This document shows, piece by piece, positions 41,639 through 52,900 of a stretch of 64,000 bases of DNA. Within the stretch, counting starts at the first letter, position 1. Each line of letters begins with the position of its first letter. Where the stretch lies: contig NOWV01000037.1 of assembly GCA_003344405.1 (NCBI GenBank), positions 248,001-312,000 on the forward strand, read 5' to 3'. A program made the translations under genes and the position numbers. Origin of the DNA: Trichoplax sp. H2. Taxonomy: Eukaryota; Placozoa; Uniplacotomia; Trichoplacea. The notes under the pieces were generated by a model. It saw only the letters and a list, made by a program, of their open reading frames with translations, was not told where the DNA came from and made no database searches.

Positions 41639-44600
41639 TTACATTACAATACAGCAAGAATTAGTCTTCTTTGCCTAAAAAATAGAAATTCAATAGAAGC
41701 CATTTTCAGCTTAAAATTTACTTCCATTAAGTGGTGTTAGAAAGGTTATGCTATTGCGCTTACGGTGGTTTTAATTAAACCACCGTACATGCATTATTCT
41801 TTGAAATAGGTGTAGGGTAATACATTATCTGAAGTCAATGAATCAATTACTAAATCTACCATTTTAATAATACTTACAGTGGTGTAGAAGGCTCTCGACG
41901 AATAGCTGAGATTATCGGATTTCTGCACCAAATCGTCCAGCTTTTCACCTCGCTGAAGCACAGCATCAATCGTATTATGCTATTTTGTGACAGTATAAGC
42001 AATAATGTTAGCATATTGAATCAATTTCTTGCCCTTTTATTGCAAGTCGATAACAGCAAGAAATCTTTGCTTAGCATAACGCTTGATACAAGATTTACTA
42101 ATGCATTTATTTACCAATACAACTTTTGTTTCATCTAAATCAGCCTGAACTTTCATCATTGGATCAGCGTCCTTGGGATTCTATACCAAGATATTGTAGA
42201 AATAAAATACAAAAATATCAAGGCAATTAGTACTCATATCGTATCAGCAACGGAAAGAAAATTGAGGATGAACAGCAAGATGAGACAACCTGATATTTAC
42301 TGAGCATCTCTTCTAAATTGATAGCATTGGCTTGCCTAGTATTATTGAATAGAGTCGTATGTTATGATGGTTGAGGCAATTCCTCGATGTAAGAATGGAA
42401 TTGAACAACTTACCCAGGCTTCCAACTTGACTTTGGAATGGCTGCCGTAAAATCATCTAAAGTCTACAAGAGTAGCAACATGCAACAACTTAGCACATGC
42501 TTTCAATACAACATTGTCTTTCTTTCTATAAAACTAGATGGGCTAATGGAATGGTTGATAGCCTACAAAATCCTACAACTTTTAGCATTGAAACTTTTGG
42601 ACAAAATGGGATAGGCTGCTTGCGATCAGTTAGAACACACGATTTTAAGAATACCAATATACCTTTGTTAAGACGGTAAAGGCTACTCGCGCAGGATACT
42701 CATGATCGGCAATGAGTACTGCTGCTAGGCCATCCGATCTGATATAGGTGTGACATAAATAATCTAAATAGTGGAAAAATAGCAAAAATGAGACCGACAC
42801 ATGTACTCGTATAATGCAAGTGTTGAAAAAAGTTCTTATTGATATTTTCAATTGATGTTGAATGGCAGGCTATACAGTACGCGTAGTATTCAACATGATG
42901 ATCATCAGCTTGTAACCTCTACAGTTTATTCTAACTTAGTAAATCAGACTTGAAATGTATCCATTTCTCAGTATTGTATCGGTTTAAAGCACCAACTATG
43001 ATAGGCTTCTTCTAAAAGTCTGTGGTTGAAAGTACCTCTTTAATATTGTTGTTTGACACTGAATTGTTTAATCATTACCTTGCTCTTTTACTGACACTCG
43101 TTGTCCTGGCTGTGTTCTTTCAGTAAGGAGTTTGCTGGTAAATAGCATAAATTCTTGAACACTAGATACAATCCAATTCATACAGCAATATATTAAAAGT
43201 GATATTTTTCGATACTGATTGATTGGTAAAATGAATTGATTCTCTACATTATTTCACATCACTAATAACATCCCATTGATTATGATCCATTAATGATTCG
43301 TACCACTTTCTACCCTAGCAGTAGCCTAATCTACGCGTATACGGCCCATAGTGCAATTAAAACAGGTAGTTGTAAAATACTTTACGTATCAATTCAAGAA
43401 ACTATTGAAATGCTCGTCTAATTGAACGCTTAAGCCTTGGATTGGAAAAGCTCAAACAGTGTTTCATGATTGTCCAATAGTATTTTAAAGTATGAGTACG
43501 TCTATCCCATGATCTCAATGTAGGATTTTCATCACGTATGGAGGGCTATGAATTTAAAGATTGTCGGATGAATTGGTGTTTGAACAGGCTACGTCAATGG
43601 TTAAGACTATCATTAAAATGTTTGACATATACGAATAGAAATGGTCAATAGGGTGCCATGCTAGCTCAGCATACGATTAGAACTAGGTATGCCATGAATG
43701 GAATGAAATTCTACCGGCAGGGATGATACAGAATGTTATACCATCATTCAATGTATGTACAGTAGTCACTTTACACGAGTGTAAGAGCTCGTAGAGTCTA
43801 TGGATAGCAAGTCGTAATGAATAGTACAATAATATTTTTACCACCTTTGATCCAATGCATCCCATTCTGTATGTCATGGATGCAATGTGTTGAAGGGAAG
43901 AAAAATCAATCAATCGTCAACATGTCAAAATAGAACGGTTCGTGAAAGGAAGAATCAGGTCTTGATGCAGATGGGTAGTGGTACGAAGGTTTTCTACAGC
44001 GAGTTGAACTTCTTTCAGTTTATCAAGTCTCATACTGAGTGAGTTTGGGGGTAATTTGATGGACTTGATGCTATTTTCTTCAGTTTAGTTTACTTTCAAG
44101 TCGGCGAAAATTGTTGACTACAAGCACTACTCAAGCAAGCATGGATAAGAATGGAATGATGCTTGCTTGCACTATGTGATTGGGGATGATTGGATGATAC
44201 TTTCTTTAGTACGATTGATTCCATGGTCGATGAAAATGGGACGATCCTATTGCTATCATGTTTTTGATGATAAATAGAATAGTAGGCCTATCCATCGGTT
44301 GATTTTGACGATGATTGCAAAGACTGGATGATGCTTTGTTGCGTGCGAAAATACAGTACTGGTAGAACACTGAGGGTGATTGACGATCGTGATGATGTGT
44401 CGGATTGTAGAAGGAAGGGAAGAGTATCCGCTTGGATGGGTGGAATTTGGGTATGATTTAGGGTTATGGAAGATGTCCTTTATCCCCCCATTGGTTTCCG
44501 TAGAGTGTGATGATGACTTTGCTCGGCGGGGTTGATGGCCTTGTTCGTCCTCTTTGTATGTTTGAAATGAAAAATATTGTTGTATCGATGGCATAGGATG

Positions 44601-45005
44601 ACTAGAGAAGAAGTAGGTAGGAGTATTGGAGTGAAGTAGAAGATTGATGATAGCGTAGAGTGGTTATGAGTGATTGAGGATCCCCTTAGAAGAGAATGGT
44701 GTAGTAGAGATAGGATAAGAGAAAGGAAGGTTGTCATTTGTAAGGCAAATGAAAGCTTGCCCTTGATGTCTGCATTGGAGCCACTGTGTTGGAGTCCGTG
44801 GATTGGCATACGTTGGAGATTTATCCATGAATCCTGGAATCATGCATGCCTGTATCTTGCAATAGAATAAGATGGATTGATTTTCTTGTTGGGTTTTTTT
44901 TTACCTTGAACGTTGAAAATAGCCAAAGCTAGCGAGATCAGAGGACGATTTTAAAATATCGACCTGATGAGTCTTATACAAGACGACCAAGGAGAATAAT
45001 TTCAT
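41639..45005 (-). CDS. YKT6: R-SNARE YKT6 (longin domain, prenylated)
   Basis: Eight reverse-strand exons join in frame: 44905-45005, 43079-43161, 42663-42763, 42414-42463, 42290-42335, 42115-42180, 41878-41979 and 41639-41674. They give 194 residues against 198 in human. The longin domain begins [11 protein letters not shown], followed by [20 protein letters not shown] and [17 protein letters not shown]. The linker is [19 protein letters not shown]. The SNARE helix contains [17 protein letters not shown], with the zero-layer Arg at ~159. The C-terminus is CCIVM: a palmitoylatable Cys plus a farnesylation Cys, as in other YKT6 proteins. It mediates ER-Golgi, endosomal and autophagosomal membrane fusion and cycles between cytosol and membranes. 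Intron 1 is 1.7 kb and contains open frames that are not genes. It is divergent from ARMH3 across a repeat-rich spacer. Confidence 0.97.
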
Positions 45006-45130
45006 CTTCAACGCAGTCACTGATCAAGTAGAAACAACACTATTGCTTGTGCAATGGAAAAGATCGATCGACAGCCTACTCGTCAAGAAGGACGGCAAAC
45101 TAGACAAGCCAATCTTCAGCGGAAGAAGAA

Positions 45131-45196
45131 GACGATGATGATCCCAAAAAGAGTCAAGACGATGATGATCCAAAAAGAGTCAAAACGATGATGCCC
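45131..45196. repeat. 27-bp tandem repeat, about 2.4 copies
   Basis: The unit begins GACGATGATGATCC and ends AAAAAGAGTCAA. Copies start at 45131 and 45158, with a partial third from ~45185. Confidence 0.8.
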
Positions 45197-45250
45197 ACTT
45201 CTTGTCGCCAATGGCCAACTCCAATTCAAGTCTTGCTGTAGGAGGAAAAA

Positions 45251-45380
45251 TCTTTGCCCACTTGCCACCCTAGTTGTAGCAGCCAGACAGGGCCAGTATA
45301 GCCACCGGAGTAGGCAAAATGGCCCAGTTGCCACCCCAATCATTGTCGCTGGTAGGACAGGGCCAGTATAGCCACCGGCC
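45251..45380. repeat. 70-bp tandem duplication upstream of YKT6
   Basis: ACAGGGCCAGTATAGCCACC is present at 45287 and again 70 bases on at 45357. It is preceded in both copies by a related GTTGCCACC-type segment. The second copy ends directly at the CRE palindrome. Confidence 0.8.
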
Positions 45381-45402
45381 ACAGCGATGACGTCATCGCT
45401 GT
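45381..45402. promoter_or_regulatory. Perfect 22-bp palindrome containing a CRE/ATF site
   Basis: The 22 bases equal their own reverse complement, centred on TGACGTCA (45388-45395) inside GATGACGTCATC. TGACGTCA is the consensus full CRE bound by CREB/ATF bZIP dimers. GATGACGTCA-type sites are also bound by XBP1/ATF6-like factors. It sits 376 bases upstream of the YKT6 start codon and 1.5 kb upstream of ARMH3. Use as a regulatory site is inferred; only the palindrome is seen. Confidence 0.75.
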
Positions 45403-45539
45403 TGCAGAGCCTCCAACACGTCACGCAAGACTACAGTCCGCGTCGATGGCCACAGTCCTGAGTACTGTCGTTTCGTGTCGTACTGTAGACTGTAGACTGG
45501 ACGAGACGACTGGACGCGTCCTCCAATAAGGGAGGACTC

Positions 45540-46635
45540 ACCCACTGGTGTCCGGTGCTCTTGCATCAGTCCAGCCGTCCGCCTGGACGAGACGATTGGA
45601 CTCAGTCGACTCGTCCACTACTGTCCACTAATAACTGTCCACTTGTCCAGTGGCCTTGCATCAGTCCAGCCGTCCGCCTGGACGAGACGACTGAGTCCAC
45701 TGGTGTCCACTACAGTGTCCACTACTGTCCAGTGTCCACTTGTCCAGTGGCCTTGCATCAGTCCAGCCGTCCGCCTGGACGAGTCGACTGAGTCCACTGG
45801 TGTCCACTACTGTCCACTAGTGTATTGTAACCCCACTAGTGTCCAGTGGCCTTGCATCAGTCCAGCCGTCCGCCTGGACGAGTCGACTGAGTCCACTGGT
45901 GTCCACTACAGTGTCCACTACAGGACTGTCTACTCAGTGTCCAGTGGCCTTGCATCAGTCCAGCCGTCCGCCTGGACGAGTCGACTGAGTCCACTGGTGT
46001 CCACTACTGTCCACTACAGGACTGTCCAGTGTCCAGTGGCCTTGCACCAGTCCAGCCGTCCGCCTAGACGAGACGATTGGACTCAGTCGACTCGTCCACT
46101 ACTGTCCACTAACTGTCCACTGGCCTTGCATCAGTCCAGCCGTCCGCCTGGACGAGACGATTGGACTCAGTCGACTCGTCCACTACTGTCCACTAAACTG
46201 TCCACTTGTCCAGTGGCCTTGCATCAGTCCAGCCGTCCGCCTGGACGAGACGACTGAGTCCACTGGTGTCCACTACTGTCCACTACAGGACTGTCCAGTG
46301 TCCAGTGGCCTTGCATCAGTCCAGCCGTCTGTCTGGACTAAACTGGCCCTTGGTTGCACCTTTATAACAGTACTGGAGTCAGCAGTGGGACAGTTGTTGG
46401 TCCGAGTGGCACTCAGTGTCCACTCACTGTCCAGTGGCCTTGCATCAGTCCAGCCGTCCGCCTGGACGAGTCGACTGAGTCCACTGGTGTCCACTACTGT
46501 CCACTACAGGACTGTCCAGTGTCCAGTGGCCTTGCATCAGTCCAGCCGTCTGTCTGGACTAAACTGGCCCTTGGTTGCACCTTTATAACAGTACTGGAGT
46601 CAGCAGTGGGACAGTTGTTGGTCCGAGTGGCAGTG
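45540..46635. repeat. GC-rich minisatellite, 11 units of ~84-99 bp (one 129)
   Basis: Each unit contains TTGCATCAGTCCAGCCGTC followed by a GTCCACT-rich spacer. The core starts at 45561, 45656, 45753, 45852, 45950, 46042, 46126, 46219, 46311, 46440 and 46532. Spacing is mostly 92-99. Units 9 and 11 carry a different second half (from CTGGACTAAACTGGCCC to GTCCGAGTGGCA), nearly identical in the two. This shows that a longer composite block of two units was duplicated. GTCCA/TGGAC occurs on both strands, so single strands could fold. Confidence 0.92.
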
Positions 46636-46939
46636 GGGGTAAAGGCCAAATTGTTGATCAATAATTCTGATTATTGTTGTGAACTTTCTTCTTTCTCTCT
46701 TTTGCATCCATCCAGTGGATCAGCTTGACGACTGTCTACCTTGATTGGCGCTTTCAAGAGGGAAAAACCAAGGAGTGTTGCTTGCTATTGAGAGTGGAAA
46801 GTAATGCAAATGCCTTTCGAGTCAATTGATTGGTAGATTGGAGAGAGAGAGAGTAGACTGCTGCTACAACGTCCATTAGTGCAAGAGGAAAATTGTTCTC
46901 CATCTTAATTGCCTCTCTTTGACTGCAAAAGTCCAAGCC

Positions 46940-49900
46940 ATGGCTGCAGCTGGTGTCAGTAATCGCTATTTCTCGCTCCAGCCCAATGAAGATCCACAGA
47001 AAATGCCTCTAAGGGAGAAAGTCATTAAGATTTACGAGTCATTACTAGAAGTAAGTCATCATCCATCCTATTGTAGTCATGACCATGCTACTCCATAGGT
47101 GTACAACCTTGTTATTTTCATCTTTAGCCTGCAAAAGCTAAAATGCCCAACGTTCTCAATCAGTCTCCACTGTTTGGGGGGGGTTTATTTTTTTTCAATT
47201 CTCCTTCTTCTACTTTACAAATCAATCGACCAGCTTAGTGTACTAGGATGCATTTCTAACTCAGGCCTTCACATCCATTCATCTGTGCCTCCTTGATTCT
47301 CCCTTGTCCATCATACAGATCAGATCAAGTGAGCTAATCGATTGTCATCGTCTTGATCATCATCAAAGCCAACATGGCCATCGATCATACCAAAGTCAAT
47401 AAATCATCAACGATAGTACACACGGTATCATAGCCCATTCATCCATATTTCTTAGCATCGCTATTTCTTCACATTTCTAGCAAATCACCGTCAAATATCA
47501 TACTGGAGAAAACCATCACTTTCAATTTTCGACTCCTTGATAATCCTCATCCATTCCTCTTGCTATACATGTCCATTGCGATAATCACTAGGCTACCAAC
47601 TAAAATGATGACGGTCCAAATTCTCAATAGCGATAGTTGTACTTAACCTTACTCCGTACTATCTCCAACGATTACTCTTGCTATTCTTGTACAAAGAGAA
47701 TCATGGCTATCCTATCCAGTTCTCATGATACAATCGCATCTGTAGCAAGTCAGTCATAAACTATGCACACTATGTTGCACTTGCTACCACCAAAAATGGA
47801 CCTATCGACATTGATTTGAAGTACAAATCGATCATCAGTGAGACATCGCTACTGTCGTCGATCTCTAAATGACGATCTTAACTTACAGAAAGTACTTCTT
47901 CTACTCAAAAGACTTGTAGAATGGTCTGTACAGACATCTTAACATGTAGACAAACGTAATAATGAATCATCAATAGCCAGTCGCTGCTGATTATCAACGC
48001 CTGTACTTTCAGTTTGCTCTTCATTTCCACATCGACAGTAGCCATGATTCTCCAATCGATCCAATCAATTGCTAACTTCTATCCGACATGATGTTCAATT
48101 TGTTTGATTCAAACAGAGAAAACAAGGAGCATTGACATCTTTGCTCAGCCATTTCTTCATCCATATTACATCATCGACATCCATGCCATGCCATCCAAAG
48201 TTGTACGAAAATGAGGCACCTTTCAATTCTATTGTTGTTCATTAGATTGATTGATTTTATCCATATCCTATACTGTACAACAACAATCAGCATCACTGGT
48301 CGTTTCCTCATAATCCTCTTTTAATTACTTGTCATCATCTGATCAATCGATTGATGGTATACGTAGAATTGCTGTAGACGATAGCCGTCAAGCTCTTGCC
48401 TAACTCCTTGGCTACTTCATACCAGTTGTTGTTGAAAATACAGTATGCATGCTTCGACATCAACTGTACTAAAGTGTACAACGAGAACAGAAATGGATCA
48501 AGGACTACTACACGACTAATATTATTGTACTGTACAGGATTCAAAATTGCTGCCAAATTTTCTCAATTGACTGCGCACAGTATTTACTCGTGATAGCACT
48601 GTGCAATCTCATCCTTACCGTTATCGTTGCTATTGCAACTACCATGAAAACGATCTCCATTAAATATCAAAGCCTCTTGCTCAGTTCAAATCATGTTTCC
48701 AAGTTGAGTGGACAATATCGGTTAGTCCAAGTATAAAAATATCGGTAATCATGCTATACTATTTTCGTTCTACCTGATAATCACTAGTCCCAAATGGGTA
48801 TACTGTACAGCAAAAAACAATTTCCACTGACTACCCTTGTCTACCTTTTGAAGTAGCCTACGTCCATTACAAATATCCGCTACAGCACGTTTTAATCATC
48901 GAGGAGACCATCGTTAATTAAGAAATGATGTCATCAACATTTTTTCACAAACTGTATAGCTACTATAGTACAACTGTGACAACATTAGAATAACTACAGC
49001 TGCTCCATTCCTTGCCATTGAACTATGAATTATCCAGGCATGCAAAATAAAATAAGAGATGGATAGCACAACTTTATTCTTGCCTCTGTCTTGTCAATCC
49101 ATACTACTTACTCAAAAATAAATTCCATCGCCGTCATCCTACCTACAGTACAGTACTAAATATAAAAATACGTGTAGAATGATGAAGTTGTAGAGCAAGC
49201 GAAGTGATTAACATCCTATAAAAGGATGGATCTTCTCTTACGATAACAAGAACTAGACGCTTGCTGATGGTATAAATGGACAACCAATAGAAATAGAATC
49301 AGGGATACAGAAATAGGTAGCTTACTATTTCAATTGAGGAACCACAATTTTGAAGAGACTAAAGATGTCGCTACTTTTCACTCTACTGTACATATTGTAT
49401 ATTAATTTCTGGTACTATTCTATAATGTACGTGTAGGGAGACGATCTACCACAAGAAAAGATCAATTTTTGGGACGAATTCTTCCTTCTTAAGGTATTTG
49501 GAATTCGATGCTGTTTGAATATCATACCAATAATTGAACAGTATGAAGAAAGTATCCCATCAATCTCATTTTCCATCCTTGAAAATACAACTCATCATTT
49601 TTGACTTGTAATGCTATTGTAGTATACGAATAATAAAAAATAATTAATTAAAAGTAGAATAATGTCAGTATTGTATTTTAGTAGACGTTATTATATTGGT
49701 TTCTCTAAGTAAGAAGATCATTTTTATGTTTCAATTTATTGTATAATATACTCTATAGGATAAGAATACTTTTGTAATCATAAAGACATAAACTACACGT
49801 AGATTAAAATCAACTTCTGTATATAACTTCTTGTAGAATATAAGCTATAGGATAAGACTACTTTTGTAATCATAAAGACATAAACTACACGTAGATTAAA

Positions 49901-52900
49901 ATCAACTTCTGTATAACGCGAGTCTTATAGTAATTATATTCAGTTTTGATTGCAATTACTGTCTCTACCAAAACCTGGATGACATTAATTTATCAAAGAT
50001 CATTTTCCTATCCTAATTTAAGATAAATATTGACGATATCAATCTTTTATAATGAAACTAGGCTAACGTGGTCTTCCTTGAATCAACCATTGATAATTAT
50101 CATGAAAGTAAACTTATACAGAAGAAAGTAAGTTGCAATGTGCTCGTACATTACAAATTGAAATCAGAAATTGCACCAGACGACTGAGCAAACATCTGTC
50201 AAAATTTTTTCCTCATTTTACAGTTAATAAAGGAAAGTGTTGATTGCTGAGTTATTATCTTTTTGTAATATAGGGTATCATCAATTTTCTTTTCGCTCGC
50301 TGTTGTGATGTACTAAATGGAACGAGTTGGATAAGAATGACAAATTCACTACAGGTTTGCCATTCTTACCAATACTCTTGTAGTAGATTACTTAATTGCA
50401 TCATTTTTCCCCTTATTGTATTCCATTTTCATTATAAAATTAATTGAAAATAAAATATCTCTATAGATGCTATCCTAATTACAGTTCATCGCAATACCTA
50501 AATACTAACACAAAATCGAATTGACTCGATATAACAGACAATTTGCGCTCTAGTTCGTTCCATTTACCGAAAAAAATTATCCAATTTCGGATTTGACATC
50601 ATCGATATTTTGATTGGATTTGATGAATCGGAAGTTAGAATGCAAGTACGAATAAGTTCCTAGCATCTTTAATTGAGCAGCTTATTGACACTATAGCAAT
50701 TGTATAGTTGTCCTATCTATCTTACCTCTAAATTTGCTAATAATCAATCACTTTTTTGCATAGAATATGCTACATAGCATTCAGAGTATTTTACTTGGAG
50801 CATTCCCAGGTTAGCATTGTACCGTATCAACAGTCTGTGCTAAGACGTTAAATCCCATTATACCTAAAAAAATACTGATTTGTATATGGCTAAGCGTTAT
50901 ATCCGTGTGTTGAACCTCATCGTAACTATTGCTTGTTTCATGATATGACAGTTAGCCTGCAGAATTTGAGCCTCAAGCTTCTACTTATCTTGTCAACGGT
51001 CAGTACAATGAATCTTTTCTGATATTTTATGAACGTTAAGAATTGTATTTGGTATCTCAGTTACCAGCACGCTTTCGTTTTATTGCGTAACATCGGAATG
51101 ACTGTTCATTGATGACGGCCTAACTTGACTTTGTATCTCAACATTGCGTAGGGAAGAGATAATGTCAGCCAAAATACTATGGTTGAATATTTAATGTTGA
51201 ATAACCTATTTGATTGTTTCATGAATGTAAGTTATGCATATTAAATAGCTATTAAGAATGTCTTATTTGCAATTCCAACACCAACCAGGATTAGTAATTA
51301 AGAATACCTAGAGGGATGGAGTCTTTGCTAATATAACCAAACGATATGATTCCATAGATACTTGCTAATCCAAAATTGCGACGGCATCTTGGCTATGATA
51401 CACTTCTCCTGCTAGGAATATTAATGAATTACAGAAAATATGACGTATGTATTAAGATAGAGATTCTATAAACCAGCGAAACAAAATTTACATCGATAAA
51501 GCTAAATCATCCATTGTCTTATACTCTCTTGGCTACTTAGACATCCAATGTATATTTGCTAAAGCTGTCTGCGCTTGATGATGAAGTAGCTCTTCGTGTA
51601 TGTACCTATTTTGGTATCTATTGAACACTTTGATTGAGCTTCTATGTACTAATCTTACGTTTAAACAAATTATTAGGGTATGGGAGCAATCCTGTATAAT
51701 ATGTTGTCCAATAGATGCAGGTTAGACTTCTATTTCCCCTTGCTAAACTTTATGTAGAATAAAATTTAACAAATTCAATAACGTTAGCGATTTCGAAAAT
51801 TCTGTCGTTGAAAATTCCGGAGGAATGCTTTCACAAATAACTGGTCTGGTAAGAAACGTAGTTCTACTTTATTTAGCAATTGCTTGTACTGTCAATGCAA
51901 AAATTAATAGAAATTATTATGTTACGTCAAACAACAGATTGGTAGTCTATTCGTAAGCGAAGATTCCGATATTGACTACAGTTTAAGGTAGGATTTGTGT
52001 CCTCTATTCGATGTATCTCGATTTTAGTTCATTTTTCATTCGAAAATTTTATCATCACCATTGTAGAACAAATGAAGGATTAATATTAGCCTTGTATCAA
52101 GTCATTCATCAAAACCGAAATTTCATGACTGTCCTGTGCCATGTATGACCTTGTTTGAATTTTGAATAATTCAATTATGACAATTTTTGCTTCATCTTAG
52201 AATAACTTTAAAAAATCCTTTACGCAATTAGAGTCACGATAAATCGTCCAATGAAGAAGTTCCCAAATACTCTACTCCTTTAGTAGTACCACAGCTTGGA
52301 TCTTTAGGTATTTACCGATACTTACTACTCTAAGATTTTAAAGGTCTATCAATTATTGAAATTCGAACTCCATATATTCCTAAAATTTTGTCGACAGTTA
52401 CCCCATCGATGTCCGCTGTACCTGAATCACATATTCCTGCTAATGTATTATGCTCATTTTTAACCTCTATATCTATCATTACTCGTCAGTTTAAAGGTAA
52501 GTATAAAATTTCTTTTTCAATCCTTGTTTACTGTTATCCATTTATTTATCTTCATTTGCCTATTTCTATGTTCCCTAATTATGACAGACGCTCACCAGCG
52601 CAATATAGCGAAACTTTGTTTTATTACTCTCAACTGCTTAGTAGAGGTTAGTTTACCATGCTATAAATAATGTGTGTTCATTATTCGCCTCATCTAATTA
52701 TTGCATACTTTGCTATACCACAATTGTAATAAGTTTTATTTCTCATAAAGGATCAATATGCTAATGCCTATTTTCATGATACCAACATCCAGTTTGCAGT
52801 CAATATCTATAAAGCAGTACGTCATAATAATGATAATAACATTTTTTTATTTTTATGTCAAGTATAAAGTTTGATGTAATGCACCGCCGTCACTAATAAT

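Larger units (their letters stand above)
45006..46939. promoter_or_regulatory. GC-richer 1.9 kb spacer between divergent YKT6 and ARMH3
   Basis: It must hold the promoters of both genes. Going right from the YKT6 start it contains: a 27-bp tandem repeat (45131-45196), a 70-bp tandem duplication (45251-45380), a 22-bp perfect palindrome with TGACGTCA (45381-45402), an 11-unit minisatellite (~45540-46635) and a short GA microsatellite (46840-46851). Long open frames here on both strands (102 codons at 45116-45424, 204 codons at 45643-46257) are produced by the repeats and by low stop-codon density. They are not called as genes. Confidence 0.65.

Noticed and set aside
44256-44870. Open frames of 66-112 codons on both strands
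   Set aside because: They lie inside YKT6 intron 1, in a region whose G-rich plus strand lowers stop-codon density; no family similarity was seen.
45116-45424. 102-codon reverse open frame just upstream of YKT6
   Set aside because: It covers the 27-bp and 70-bp tandem repeats and the CRE palindrome; no recognisable domain, and it lies in the promoter spacer.
45643-46257. 204-codon forward open frame
   Set aside because: It is the minisatellite read in one frame; the protein would be a simple repeat. Other frames are also open, and no splice or start context supports it.
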